A stretch of 64,000 nt of DNA from JAWODU01 sp046483125. GTDB taxonomy: Bacteria > Verrucomicrobiota > Kiritimatiellia > UBA8416 > JAWODU01. Position 1 is the first letter of the stretch. The number at the start of each line of letters is the position of its first letter. This document shows, in pieces, positions 52,666-61,515 of the stretch. Position numbers and translations under genes: made by a program. The notes under the pieces were generated by a model. The model saw nothing but the letters and a program-made list of their open reading frames with translations, had not been told where the DNA came from and did not search any database. The stretch lies in contig JAWODU010000085.1 of NCBI GenBank assembly GCA_046483125.1, positions 3,879 through 67,878 of the forward strand, given 5' to 3'.

Positions 52666-54129
52666 TCACGGTCCGCCGGGTACTTCAAGGCCCCCGACAG
52701 CCATCTGCACGGCTTTCTGCATTCCCCGCGCTTTGTGGCACGTTTCGTCGAATTCCCTTTCAGGCACGGAGTCGTATACTATACCCGCCCCCGCCTGGAC
52801 GGAAACAGAACCGGGAGAAATATCCAGAGTCCTGATCGTAATAGCCATGTCCATATTCCCGTTGTACCCCACGTATCCCATGGCTCCGCCGTAGGCGCCC
52901 CTGGTTCCGGGCTCAAGTTCATTAATGATTTCCATGGCCCGGATCTTCGGAGCGCCGGTCAATGTTCCCGCGGGAAACGTCGCCCCTATAACGTCATAAG
53001 CGTCAAGCCTTTTTCTGAGAATACCCTGGACGTGCGACACCAGGTGCATAACGTGGCTGTACCTTTCTATCACCATATATTCAGGGACCTGTACACTGCC
53101 GGCTTCCGCGACCCTGCCGATATCGTTTCGTCCCAGATCCACCAGCATCACGTGTTCGGCTTTCTCCTTGTCATCCTTCAACAGCTCATCCGCCAGTTTT
53201 CTGTCTTCCTGCGGGGTCGCGCCCCTGGGCCTGGTTCCGGCTATCGGCCGAAGCTCCACCTTACTGCCGGTCAGCCGCACCATTATCTCCGGCGAAGAGC
53301 CTACCAGCACGTGTTCGCCTGTTTTGAAGAAAAACATGTAAGGCGAGGGATTCAGCAGGCGCAGTGCCCGGTAAAGCTGTATCGCAGGCACGTCGGTGCG
53401 GGCGCTGAAGCGCTGACTCAGCACGGCCTGGATTATGTCTCCGGCGTATATGTATTCCTTTGCCTTGTTTACGATCCGTGCAAAGTCTTCACGGCTCATG
53501 TTCGACTCGAAATGAGCCGGCGGATACGACTGAGCCGTTCGTTCCGGAGCAGGCGACTGAATCGTGCCGACGATTTCCGACACCTTCTCGATTCCGCGCT
53601 GATAGGCCTGTTGGGCCGAACCTTCACGGTCCGGCCTGGTACATACCACGATTTTCATCGTGTGCCTGACATTGTCGAAAACGATCAGACTGTCTGCGCT
53701 CAGAAAACGGCTCACGGGTCCCGGGTCTTCCGGCCCCTTCCGCGGCGCCGGTACCCGTTCGAACTCCGATATCGCCTCGTAGCCTATAAATCCCACTGCT
53801 CCCCCGAAAAACCGCGGCAGGCCTTCAAGCTCGGCCACGCGGACATTATCGTATATCCGGCGCAGTGCTTCCAGCGTACGGCCGGAAGCCTGCGAGTGAT
53901 CGGCTTCAAGGAAAAGGTCGGGGTTCACACCGACAAAGGAATACCTGCCCCATGTTTCTCCTCCTTCCACGCTTTCCAGGAGAAAACAGTTCGGCATGTC
54001 GGCGAATCGCTGAAGAACTGAAACCGGCGTTTCCATGTCGGCGAGCAATTCCCTGTAGACGGGAATTACGTCGTGGTTCTCCGCGAGACGAAGGTACTCC
54101 TCTTTGCCTGGGTATACGTTGTTTGACAT
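52666..54129 (-). CDS. trpE: Anthranilate synthase component I
   Basis: A chorismate-using enzyme of 487 residues from ATG 54129, chosen over ATG 54141 because GGAG lies six bases ahead of it. The N-terminal LLES motif (CFLLESVEGGETWGRYSF) binds tryptophan for feedback control. The C-terminal catalytic region has PIAGTRPRGATPQEDRKLADELLKDDKEKAEHVMLVDLGRNDIGRV and FPAGTLTGAPKIRAMEIIN. It makes anthranilate from chorismate with TrpG. It heads the trp operon; the leader after the candidate promoter is only about 35 bases, too short for a classic attenuator. Confidence 0.95.
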   Translation of the reverse strand: MSNNVYPGKEEYLRLAENHDVIPVYRELLADMETPVSVLQRFADMPNCFLLESVEGGETWGRYSFVGVNPDLFLEADHSQASGRTLEALRRIYDNVRVAELEGLPRFFGGAVGFIGYEAISEFERVPAPRKGPEDPGPVSRFLSADSLIVFDNVRHTMKIVVCTRPDREGSAQQAYQRGIEKVSEIVGTIQSPAPERTAQSYPPAHFESNMSREDFARIVNKAKEYIYAGDIIQAVLSQRFSARTDVPAIQLYRALRLLNPSPYMFFFKTGEHVLVGSSPEIMVRLTGSKVELRPIAGTRPRGATPQEDRKLADELLKDDKEKAEHVMLVDLGRNDIGRVAEAGSVQVPEYMVIERYSHVMHLVSHVQGILRKRLDAYDVIGATFPAGTLTGAPKIRAMEIINELEPGTRGAYGGAMGYVGYNGNMDMAITIRTLDISPGSVSVQAGAGIVYDSVPEREFDETCHKARGMQKAVQMAVGGLEVPGGP

Positions 54130-54170
54130 ACTGCGCTCCATCGGGCACTGACCCTTCAGGCCCGCTGAGC

Positions 54171-54199
54171 ATCCTATATCCCGCTCCCCCCCGAATCAA
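54171..54199 (-). promoter_or_regulatory. Candidate trp operon promoter
   Basis: TTGATT (54194-54199, minus strand), a 17-base spacer and TAGGAT (54171-54176) lie about 40 bases ahead of trpE. No leader peptide with tandem Trp codons is seen. Confidence 0.4.
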
Positions 54200-54228
54200 G
54201 CGCTTCCGTAAGAAAGGCCGGGGGAATT

Positions 54229-54409
54229 TTCTGACAGGATCTACGGGATCTACGGGATTATAAGAGCGCTTCCACAACGTCTCTACTGCCCTCTGAGGTC
54301 TTACCAAACCGCCACACCTGGATTTCTGCGGTCGCAAGTTGATTGTGGGTCAACCCCGGCATGAGTGTCCAGTCGACGAGGATCTCGACGAGGATCGAGA
54401 CGAAGATGA
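54229..54409. repeat. Partial family B mosaic and a 12-bp tandem repeat
   Basis: GACAGGATCTACGGGATCTA with TAAGAGC...GTCTCTACTGC (54229-54292) matches the start of copy B2 at 12246-12292. Further on, 54374-54409 is three tandem 12-base units (CGACGAGGATCT, CGACGAGGATCG, AGACGAAGATGA). I see no gene in 54200-54480. Confidence 0.55.
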
Positions 54410-54491
54410 GCCCCCTCGCGATAAACCCCATAAAACTTGGTCTTTCTGAAAGCCCGTTTCAGGGGTGGCGTTTGCTAAGACGTCAGTACCC

Positions 54492-54520
54492 TTGACGAAG
54501 GGATTCGAACCGTTGAATAT
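54492..54520 (+). promoter_or_regulatory. Leaderless-type promoter for the YggT-like gene
   Basis: TTGACG (54492-54497), a 17-base spacer and GAATAT (54515-54520) leave seven bases to ATG 54528. No ribosome site is present. Confidence 0.55.
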
Positions 54521-54527
54521 AGCCCCC

Positions 54528-55391
54528 ATGCAGACGGGAACCTGGGACACCCTGATAAACGCGGCATTGCTCGTATTCTGGATTAGAATCTGGGCTGAGG
54601 AAAGCGATCTGCTTTTCAATCCTTATCTGGCCGGTCCGGAGCGCATCGCCGGAAAATTGCTTATGTTTCTCGGGTCCTTTGCCCGGCCTCTGCCGCTCAG
54701 GGCCGCCGCGGCCGTCCTCGTATCGGCCGTACTGCTCCTGCGCGGTTTTCTGGTCCCGGCGCGCGCCGCCTGGAGTGTGCAATGGGGACTGTATCAGTTT
54801 TCCTGCACCGGGGGCGGCGTCGCGCTCCGTTCACTGTTCAGTTTCTTTTCCTTCGCCGTATTCCTGCTGAAACTATGGTCCATTTCGTTGATTTATACCT
54901 TCTTCAATCCCGGCGATCATGCTTCCAGTCCCGGCAGTGCCCTCCACGGGGCCTCCCAGCCGTTCACATGGTTCAGAGCGGAATTCCGTCCTCTGCTTCT
55001 TCTTATCTGTTCGGGCGCGGTAATTCTGGGACTGCATCTTGTCGAACGTTCCGCCGGAGGAACGGGCATACAGACCTCTGCCGGTACTCCTTCGGCTTTC
55101 GTCATGCTCGTTGTGATGCTTTCCGCAGCCGGTATAATCAATGTTCTGCCGGTAATATCCAGCGCTCTTTTTTTATTTGTAATAGGATCGCTTCTATCGA
55201 CCGTGACCGCTTCCGGCCGCCTGCTTTACGTTTGCCGTGAATGGACGGATTTCATTCTCGGCCCGCTGAAAAGGTACCCCCTGCGCGTGGGAATGTTCGA
55301 TCTCACTCCCTTAATCGTCTTTTTCGCCATAGGTTTCATACACCTGGCTCTCATCAGCATCATATCCGTGCCATTACGCGCTCTGCTGTGA
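54528..55391 (+). CDS. YggT-like integral membrane protein
   Basis: A 287-residue membrane protein with about seven hydrophobic segments. I begin at ATG 54528 because a good promoter ends seven bases earlier and the longer GTG frame has no support. The two halves each resemble the YggT fold: WDTLINAALLVFWIRIW at the start and RVGMFDLTPLIVFFAIGFIHLALISII at the end match the start and end of YggT units. YggT proteins act in osmotic tolerance or envelope/division processes in some bacteria; a role here is not known. Divergent from trpE, convergent with tatD. Confidence 0.65.
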   Translation: MQTGTWDTLINAALLVFWIRIWAEESDLLFNPYLAGPERIAGKLLMFLGSFARPLPLRAAAAVLVSAVLLLRGFLVPARAAWSVQWGLYQFSCTGGGVALRSLFSFFSFAVFLLKLWSISLIYTFFNPGDHASSPGSALHGASQPFTWFRAEFRPLLLLICSGAVILGLHLVERSAGGTGIQTSAGTPSAFVMLVVMLSAAGIINVLPVISSALFLFVIGSLLSTVTASGRLLYVCREWTDFILGPLKRYPLRVGMFDLTPLIVFFAIGFIHLALISIISVPLRALL

Positions 55392-55396
55392 GAACG

Positions 55397-56209
55397 TTAT
55401 CGGGCTTTGAAAAGCCTCGCCGCGTTTGCCGCGGTAATTTCGGCTAACTCCTCAACCGCGCACCCTCTCAATTCGGCTATTGTCTCCGCGATACATTTAA
55501 GGTGCGCCGGCTCGTTCCTTTTCCCCCGGTGCGGCTCGGGCGCCAGGCGGGGAGTATCCGTTTCTATCAGCAGGCGGTCGTCCGGGACCTCGCGGACCGC
55601 CCTGTGCAACCCGCCGGCACCGCGAAAGGTTACGATCCCGCTGAAGCTCACGTACATCCCCAGTTCCACAATCTGCCCGGCGAAAGAAATACTGCCGGTG
55701 AAACAATGAAGCACACCCCCTCTTCCCTCAGACACTAATTCCCGGTCGATACACGCGTCTATTATTTCGACAGTGTCATCTTCGGCTTCCCTGCTGTGTA
55801 TTATCGCAGGCACACGCGCCTGCGCGGCAATTTCAAGCTGGCGCCTGAAAAGATCCCTCTGTGCAGGCGCGGTTTCCCCGCTGTAATGGTAATCGAGGCC
55901 GATTTCGCCAAGAGCGACTGCCCGGTTCGGCCCGCTTTCACTCCCGCTCAATAAGCCGGCCAACTCGTCCAGGTCGCTTTCGCGTTCCCCTTTCCCGAAC
56001 GAAGCCGCCTCGTCCCGGTCGTACCCCACGGCCGCGCGGACCGTCTCCGGACACAACCGCGCGGCGTTCAGGGCGGCCGCGTTTTCCGCCGGTGAGCCGC
56101 CCACGGCGATAATACCCGACAGACCCGCTTCTTTCGCCCGCTCGACTACGGAAACAATGTCTTCATCGGAGGCAAAGCTCCCGAAATGCGCATGTGAATC
56201 GTAAAACAT
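55397..56209 (-). CDS. tatD: TatD-family metal-dependent DNase
   Basis: A 270-residue TIM-barrel metallohydrolase. Metal ligands are visible in order: D4-S-H6-A-H8, E in GEIGLDYHY, H in IIHSREAEDD, H in LHCFTGS and D in LLIETDTPRLAP. These are typical of TatD/YcfH 3-prime exonucleases or tRNA-linked homologues. It is cytoplasmic. It ends 5 bases from the YggT stop and is divergent from the exchanger gene. Which paralogue (TatD, YcfH, YjjV) it represents is not clear. Confidence 0.88.
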   Translation of the reverse strand: MFYDSHAHFGSFASDEDIVSVVERAKEAGLSGIIAVGGSPAENAAALNAARLCPETVRAAVGYDRDEAASFGKGERESDLDELAGLLSGSESGPNRAVALGEIGLDYHYSGETAPAQRDLFRRQLEIAAQARVPAIIHSREAEDDTVEIIDACIDRELVSEGRGGVLHCFTGSISFAGQIVELGMYVSFSGIVTFRGAGGLHRAVREVPDDRLLIETDTPRLAPEPHRGKRNEPAHLKCIAETIAELRGCAVEELAEITAANAARLFKAR

Positions 56210-56331
56210 CTACCCTGCGCCCTCTACTGTCCCAATCCGTGCCATCAGTATATGCCTCCTCCCGCACTTGCCCCGTCTTCGTCCCGTCCGCCTAAGACGG
56301 ACGTAACTATGCCGAGGCAAGCACTCGACAC

Positions 56332-56360
56332 TCGACACGCGGCACCTCACTCCATACTAT
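56332..56360 (+). promoter_or_regulatory. Leaderless-type promoter for the Ca/Na exchanger gene
   Basis: TCGACA (56332-56337), a 17-base spacer and TACTAT (56355-56360) leave seven bases before ATG 56368; no ribosome site is present. A GTCCG/CGGAC hairpin lies upstream near 56285. Confidence 0.5.
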
Positions 56361-56367
56361 CATCCCC

Positions 56368-57375
56368 ATGACCGGTACGATAGGCGCTTTTCTCAACGGG
56401 CATGTCTGGATGGCATGGATCACGCTTCTCGTTTCTTTCGCGGTCCTGGCGAAATCGGCCGACATGTTTGTCGACGCTTCGGTCGCTCTTGCTGAAAAAT
56501 TCAGAATACCCCGTCTTGTCATAGGCATTGTTCTCGTTTCCCTGGCAACCACCGCCCCCGAACTCTCCGTGTCTCTTACCGCCGCGCTCCGTGGAAGTCC
56601 GGAAATGGCCCTGGGCAACGCTATCGGCTCGGTGATCTGCGACGACGGCCTCGCACTGCCTCTCCTGGCGATAATTTCGCCGGCGGCAATAGCTGTGATT
56701 CCCGCCGTTCTCAACAGTTCATTTCTCTTTCTCATCTCTATGGAAGTTCTCGCGTTCGCCTTCGTTATAGGCGACCACACCCTGGACCGGTGGGAAGGAG
56801 CCGCCCTCCTGATGCTTTTTGTGGTGTACATGGGTGTGCTTTTCAACAAACACAAACGCGGAGAACTCACCGAAACGCTTGATATTGATGAACTCACGGA
56901 CATAGAACACGCTTCGTGCACGAAGATGTTTTCTTTCTTCGGCATCGGCCTTGCCGGTATCGTGGTATCGAGCCAGGCTATAGTTCTTTCGGCCCAGTCC
57001 GTGGCGCTCTCTTTCGGAATTCCCGAAGGTATCGTGGCCCTCACGCTTGTCGCCCTGGGCACGTCCATACCCGAAGTGGCAACCTGTGTGACAGCCGCCC
57101 GCAAACGCGAAGGCGCCGTGGCCGTGGGCAATATCATCGGGGCCGATGTTATGAATATCTGCTGGGTGGCCGGCGCCTCGGCCGTGGCCAACCCCCTTAC
57201 ACTCACCGGAAAAGAACTGTTTTTCATGTTTCCCTCGATGTTCATAATAGTCGGGACAATGCTGGTTCTTCTGAGAACGGGTTACAGGCTGACCAGGGCC
57301 AAAGGGCTGGTCCTTCTCTCGCTTTACCTGCTTTACCTGGCTAGTTTCTTCGCCGTATTCAGACCCGAAACGTAG
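56368..57375 (+). CDS. Sodium/calcium exchanger family membrane protein
   Basis: A 335-residue CaCA-family antiporter with ten membrane segments. The alpha-1 repeat LATTAPELSVSLTAALRGSPEMALGNAIGS (about 58-87) and the alpha-2 repeat LGTSIPEVATCVTAARKREGAVAVGNIIGADVMN (about 230-263) form the ion path, each with its Glu. It resembles YrbG-type bacterial exchangers. The alpha-1 end reads GSVICDD instead of the usual GSNIFN, a change that may affect ion choice. It ends 4 bases from the convergent hydrolase gene. Confidence 0.88.
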   Translation: MTGTIGAFLNGHVWMAWITLLVSFAVLAKSADMFVDASVALAEKFRIPRLVIGIVLVSLATTAPELSVSLTAALRGSPEMALGNAIGSVICDDGLALPLLAIISPAAIAVIPAVLNSSFLFLISMEVLAFAFVIGDHTLDRWEGAALLMLFVVYMGVLFNKHKRGELTETLDIDELTDIEHASCTKMFSFFGIGLAGIVVSSQAIVLSAQSVALSFGIPEGIVALTLVALGTSIPEVATCVTAARKREGAVAVGNIIGADVMNICWVAGASAVANPLTLTGKELFFMFPSMFIIVGTMLVLLRTGYRLTRAKGLVLLSLYLLYLASFFAVFRPET

Positions 57376-57379
57376 CTCG

Positions 57380-58150
57380 CTACACTTCTATTTCCAAGCC
57401 GTCGTACGAAACGGAAATTCCGCCAGGAAGACTTTTTCCCGTCTCTTCATGGTCCAGGTCATGGCACATATGCGTAATGAATGAACGGCCGGCGCCGATT
57501 TCCTCAAGCAGTTTCACACTGGCTTCAAGGGTCAAGTGTGTTTTGTGCGGCCTGTGCCTCAACGCGTCCAGCACCATTACGTCGATGCCCCTGAACTTCG
57601 CCACTGTTTCCTCCGACATTTCGCGGCAATCCGGCACGTAGCCGAAACGCCGCCCCTCGGCGGAAAACAGAAAACCGAAAGTCGGCTTTGAGCCGTGATT
57701 CACGGGCAGGGGCTCGACGCCGATATTCCCGATACAAAACGAAGAAGACACTTCCATGAACTCAAGCTGGGGGCGGTACATTCCTTCGACCTTGTCCAGT
57801 TCCACGTAATCAAAAACACGGCGCAGGTCTTCAGTCGCGGACAAGGAAGCGTATACCGGAATGGCGCAATTCTGAATAGTGTTGAACCTGCGAATGTCGT
57901 CCAGACCGAAAATATGGTCCGCGTGCGAGTGAGTAATCAGCACCGCGTCAACGTGCCGAATTCCATATTCAAGCGCCTGCTCGCGGAAATCCGGCGGGGT
58001 ATCAACTACCAGGTCCCGTTCTCCGGAAGTCAGGTATACGGCAGCCCGCCGCCGTCTGTTGCGCGGGTCGCAAGAAGTACAGACCGGGCAGTCACAGCCT
58101 ATCATGGGCACTCCCACCGAAGTGCCGGTACCGAGAAAAAGCACTTTCAT
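57380..58150 (-). CDS. PhnP-like metallo-beta-lactamase-fold hydrolase
   Basis: A 256-residue MBL-fold enzyme. The metal motif is H74-S-H76-A-D78-H79 (ITHSHADHIFGLDDIRRFN). The N-terminal GTGTSVGVPMIGCDCPVC followed by SCDP holds four Cys (19, 21, 24, 27) like the structural zinc site of PhnP, a 5-phosphoribosyl 1,2-cyclic phosphate phosphodiesterase. It may be a general phosphodiesterase, because no phn genes are near. It is cytoplasmic and begins 24 bases after hppA on the same strand. Confidence 0.85.
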   Translation of the reverse strand: MKVLFLGTGTSVGVPMIGCDCPVCTSCDPRNRRRRAAVYLTSGERDLVVDTPPDFREQALEYGIRHVDAVLITHSHADHIFGLDDIRRFNTIQNCAIPVYASLSATEDLRRVFDYVELDKVEGMYRPQLEFMEVSSSFCIGNIGVEPLPVNHGSKPTFGFLFSAEGRRFGYVPDCREMSEETVAKFRGIDVMVLDALRHRPHKTHLTLEASVKLLEEIGAGRSFITHMCHDLDHEETGKSLPGGISVSYDGLEIEV

Positions 58151-58174
58151 ACCGGTATCCGCACGGCATGCCCG

Positions 58175-60292
58175 TCAAGCGGCGATCAGGGCCAGCATCG
58201 GCGCAATCACCAGTGAGACAACGCTCATCAGCTTGATGAGGATATTGAGCGATGGACCGGCGGTGTCCTTGAACGGATCGCCCACCGTGTCGCCGGTAAC
58301 GGCCGCGGCGTGCGCGTCGGAGCCTTTGCCCCCGAAGGCGCCGCCTTCGATATACTTCTTGGCGTTGTCCCACGCGCCTCCCGCGTTGGCCATGAAGAGC
58401 GCCATCACCACGCCGGAAACAGTCACTCCGGCAAGCACCCCTCCCAGCATCTGCACGCCGGCCCTGGCGCCCCAGATGTAACTCCCTCCGAAGCCCACGA
58501 TCACCGGCGTCAGAACGGCCAGGAGACCCGGCATGATCATCTGCTTGATTGCCGCGGCGGCGGATATGTCCACGCACCTGGCGTATTCGGCCTTGGTTTC
58601 GCCCTCAAGAAGTCCCCGGATTTCTCGGAACTGACGGCGAACCTCTTCTATCATGGCGAAAGCGGCCCGTCCAACCGCCTGCATCGCGAAAGAAGAAAAC
58701 AGGAAAGGCAGCATCGCCCCTATGAACAGGCCTGCCATCACAATCGGGTCCGTCACGTCGATGTTTACGACCGCAGCCGCCTCCGCCCAGCCCTCGTTAA
58801 CGCGGATATTGTAGACCGTCTCGCGAAAAGCCGAAAACAGCGCCAGGGCGGTGAGCGCCGCCGAACCGATCGCGAAACCCTTGCCGATGGCGGCGGTAGT
58901 ATTTCCTACCGCGTCCAGCTTGTCGGTTCGTTTTCTCACTTCCGGCCCGAGCTCGGCCATTTCCGCCAGGCCTCCCGCGTTGTCCGCTATGGGCCCGTAG
59001 GCGTCCACCGCAAGCTGTATGCCCGTTGTGGCAAGCATACCCAGGGCGGCGATCGCTATGCCGTACAGACCCGCGAAATGAAATGCCACCAGAATCGCGG
59101 CGGCAATGCAAAGCACCGGCATTGCCGTAGAAGCCATTCCGTTGCCCAGCCCGGCAATGATATTAGTGGCCGCCCCGGTCTTCGAAGCCTCGGCTATTTT
59201 ATGGGCCGGGGTGCGGTTTTCCGCGGTGTAATATTCCGTAAGCATGCCGATGGCAACGCCGGCGGCAAGTCCGGCAATTGTGGCGAAGAAGATGCCGATC
59301 GGTTTGTAAACGGTACCGGCCAGCGTAAACTCTTCAGGCGCGAATCTCATTACCAGCGGGTAGGTCAATCCCGCCATTACGACGGCCGCGGTGAACGTTC
59401 CAGCGTTCAGGGCCGTCTGCGGATTACCCCCTTCTCTTGTCCTGACCAGGAAAGAACCACCGATCGAAACGACGATTCCGATGCCGGCGAGCAGAAGCGG
59501 CAGCAAAACCAGGTTCAGGCTCCCGGCCGAGGCCCCAAGCACCATGGAAGCCACAATTGATCCGACATAAGACTCAAAGAGATCGGCTCCCATGCCGGCA
59601 ACGTCGCCCACGTTATCGCCGACGTTGTCCGCTATGGTCGCCGGATTGCGAGGATCGTCCTCGGGTATTCCCGCCTCGACCTTGCCCACAAGATCCGCTC
59701 CCACGTCCGCGGCCTTTGTATAAATGCCGCCGCCGACGCGTGCGAACAGCGCGATTGATGAAGCGCCCATTGCGAAACCGTTCACTATCGGCAGAACCGT
59801 CCCCTTCAGCGCCTCTATCGTGTATCCGAACATGTGCGTATAGACCAGAAGCAGCGTCGCCAGCCCCACGATACCCAGTCCCACGACGCTCAGCCCCATC
59901 ACCAGGCCGCCGGAAAAGGCAACCTTTAAAGCCTGCGTGAGTCCCTCGCGCGCCCGGTGCGTTGTTCTCATGTTGGCGCTTGTCGCCACGCGCATGCCGA
60001 AGAAACCCGCCGCTCCGGAGCACAGCGCTCCCGCGACAAACGACACGGCCACCAGGCGCAGGTTGCCTTCGTTGCCGACCACCAGAAGCCCGGCCACGGC
60101 TATTACAAAAATGGCGAGCACCTTGTACTCGCGCGTCAGGAAAGCCATCGCGCCTTCTTTTATGGCCGCCCCGATCTCCTGCATTTTCTCCGTTCCAGGG
60201 TCCTGCCGCTTGATCCAGAACGATTTCCACACTGCAAAAACCAGCCCCAGAACGCCGGCTCCGATTGCGCCGTACAATATCCACTCGTTCAC
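58175..60292 (-). CDS. hppA: Membrane-bound ion-translocating pyrophosphatase, K+-dependent type
   Basis: A 705-residue protein with about sixteen membrane helices, starting at GTG 60292 after GGAAGGA. The pyrophosphate site includes KAADVGADLVGKVEAGIPEDDPRNPATIADNVGDNVGD and the C-terminal GGAWDNAKKYIE. The motif GNTTAAIGKG carries Ala where potassium-independent enzymes have Lys, so this is a K+-dependent enzyme, which may pump H+, Na+ or both. It recovers energy from PPi made in biosynthesis. It sits upstream of the PhnP-like gene. Confidence 0.94.
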   Translation of the reverse strand: MNEWILYGAIGAGVLGLVFAVWKSFWIKRQDPGTEKMQEIGAAIKEGAMAFLTREYKVLAIFVIAVAGLLVVGNEGNLRLVAVSFVAGALCSGAAGFFGMRVATSANMRTTHRAREGLTQALKVAFSGGLVMGLSVVGLGIVGLATLLLVYTHMFGYTIEALKGTVLPIVNGFAMGASSIALFARVGGGIYTKAADVGADLVGKVEAGIPEDDPRNPATIADNVGDNVGDVAGMGADLFESYVGSIVASMVLGASAGSLNLVLLPLLLAGIGIVVSIGGSFLVRTREGGNPQTALNAGTFTAAVVMAGLTYPLVMRFAPEEFTLAGTVYKPIGIFFATIAGLAAGVAIGMLTEYYTAENRTPAHKIAEASKTGAATNIIAGLGNGMASTAMPVLCIAAAILVAFHFAGLYGIAIAALGMLATTGIQLAVDAYGPIADNAGGLAEMAELGPEVRKRTDKLDAVGNTTAAIGKGFAIGSAALTALALFSAFRETVYNIRVNEGWAEAAAVVNIDVTDPIVMAGLFIGAMLPFLFSSFAMQAVGRAAFAMIEEVRRQFREIRGLLEGETKAEYARCVDISAAAAIKQMIMPGLLAVLTPVIVGFGGSYIWGARAGVQMLGGVLAGVTVSGVVMALFMANAGGAWDNAKKYIEGGAFGGKGSDAHAAAVTGDTVGDPFKDTAGPSLNILIKLMSVVSLVIAPMLALIAA

Positions 60293-60309
60293 TTCAGTCC
60301 TTCCTTTCC

Positions 60310-60332
60310 ATGCGTTTACCGAATAAACGCAT
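60310..60332. promoter_or_regulatory. Perfect hairpin upstream of hppA
   Basis: ATGCGTTTA (60310-60318) and TAAACGCAT (60324-60332) form a perfect 9-bp hairpin with a 5-base loop, 18 bases before the hppA start codon. No T-run follows, so it is more likely an operator or RNA structure than a terminator. Confidence 0.4.
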
Positions 60333-60360
60333 AATTACCTGTTCACACCTTCGGAATCAA

Positions 60361-61323
60361 TCATAAACCCGCCATGGCCGCGACATGACGCCCCGCCGCC
60401 GAGGCCATCGCCTCCAGATCGTAACCTCCCTCCAGCACCGAAATCAACCGGCCGCCGCAGTGCGTTTCGGCCGTTTTCAGAACAATCCGGGTCAATTCCG
60501 CAAAATCCTTCTCGTCCAGCACGAACCCGCCGATAGGATCTCTCTTCAGGCAGTCAAATCCGACGGACACAAATATGAAATCGGGTCTGAACTCTTCAGC
60601 CGCGGGCACGAGTTTTTCATTGAAAATCCGTATTATTTCACTGCCCCCACTGCCGGCTCCCAGGGGACAATTCAGCGTTGTGCCTTTTCCCCTGCCCGCT
60701 CCCGTCTCAGCCGCCGCTCCCGTGCCGGGGTATTGCGGCCACTGGTGCACGCTGAAATAAAACACGCTTTCGTCTTCGTAAAATATGTCCTGTGTCCCGT
60801 TGCCGTGGTGTACGTCCCAGTCCGCGATCATGACCTTTTCAACACCGTGTTTTTTCCGTGCGTAACGAGCCCCGATTGCCGCGTTGTTGAAAATGCAGAA
60901 CCCCATGCCCCTGTTTCTCGTGGCGTGATGTCCCGGAGGACGCACGGCGCAGAACGCGTTACTCACGCGCCGGGCGATCACTGAATCCACCGCCTCGAGC
61001 ACCCCGCCCGCGGCCAGAAGAGCTGTCTCAAAGGACTTTCCCGAAATCTCCGTGTCGCCTGTGCTGAGGACGCGCGCTCCCGCTTTGACGTCCCGTTTGA
61101 CAATTTCCAGGTACGGGCCGGTATGGCAAAGCAGTATGTCGGACTCTTCGGCTTTTCTCGGCTCAATCAAGGTTCTTCTGTCCGCAGGCACGGCGGACTC
61201 GATTCCCCGCATAATCGCGCCGCATCTTGAGGGCGATTCCGGATGCCAGGGAGTCGGCGTGTGAAGCTTATAGGCCGGGCTGTAGACAATGCCGGTTTTA
61301 TGATGTGGCAGTGGATATGTCAT
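60361..61323 (-). CDS. Histone-deacetylase-family amidohydrolase (AcuC-like)
   Basis: A 320-residue zinc hydrolase of the arginase/deacetylase fold. The motifs RPPGHHATRNRGMGFCIFNNAAIGA, IADWDVHHGNGTQDIFY and FVSVGFDCLKRDPIGGF give the His pair and Asp/His zinc ligands. Such bacterial enzymes act on acetylated proteins, polyamines or acetoin-path substrates; the target here is unknown. I start at ATG 61323 because longer frames enter the tRNA gene. The ATG is only ten bases from the tRNA 3-prime end and has no ribosome site, so it may be read from a processed transcript. Confidence 0.88.
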   Translation of the reverse strand: MTYPLPHHKTGIVYSPAYKLHTPTPWHPESPSRCGAIMRGIESAVPADRRTLIEPRKAEESDILLCHTGPYLEIVKRDVKAGARVLSTGDTEISGKSFETALLAAGGVLEAVDSVIARRVSNAFCAVRPPGHHATRNRGMGFCIFNNAAIGARYARKKHGVEKVMIADWDVHHGNGTQDIFYEDESVFYFSVHQWPQYPGTGAAAETGAGRGKGTTLNCPLGAGSGGSEIIRIFNEKLVPAAEEFRPDFIFVSVGFDCLKRDPIGGFVLDEKDFAELTRIVLKTAETHCGGRLISVLEGGYDLEAMASAAGRHVAAMAGL

Positions 61324-61332
61324 ACCGACGAA

Positions 61333-61406
61333 TGGCGGCGCAGGGATTCGAACCCCGGACACGTGGATTATGATTCCACTGCTCTGACCGACTGAGCTAC
61401 GCCGCC
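61333..61406 (-). tRNA. tRNA-Met (CAU), elongator type
   Basis: A complete cloverleaf on the minus strand: acceptor GGCGGCG/CGCCGCC, D arm GCTC...GAGC, anticodon stem GTGGA/TCCAC with loop ATCATAA (anticodon CAU), T arm with loop TTCGAAT, discriminator A. The first acceptor pair is G-C, so it is not an initiator. It resembles elongator Met more than the CAU Ile tRNA. The CCA end is not encoded. Confidence 0.93.
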
Positions 61407-61409
61407 GTA

Positions 61410-61480
61410 AGCCTTTAGTTAAAGGGCTTTATGCAGTTTCCTGCATTTTCCGTTTGCGTGTTTGCTACGCATTTGCTACA
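61410..61480. repeat. Short inverted and direct repeats between tRNA and integrase
   Basis: GCCTTTA/TAAAGGGC (about 61411-61427) and ATGCAG/CTGCAT (about 61431-61446, followed by TTTT) form two hairpins, and TTTGCTACGCA/TTTGCTACATT (about 61460-61481) is a direct repeat. They are candidates for integrase arm-binding or an attachment-site edge, or for termination. Confidence 0.35.
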
Positions 61481-61515
61481 TTTTTCTCCCAAAGGCAAAG
61501 AAAGAGAAGTGAATT

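Noticed and set aside
54129..54199. A trp attenuator with leader peptide
   Set aside because: The leader would be about 35 bases, with no tandem Trp codons and no alternative hairpins.
61333..61406. tRNA-Ile with a modified CAU anticodon
   Set aside because: Acceptor and T arm resemble elongator tRNA-Met more closely; however the sequence alone cannot exclude Ile fully.
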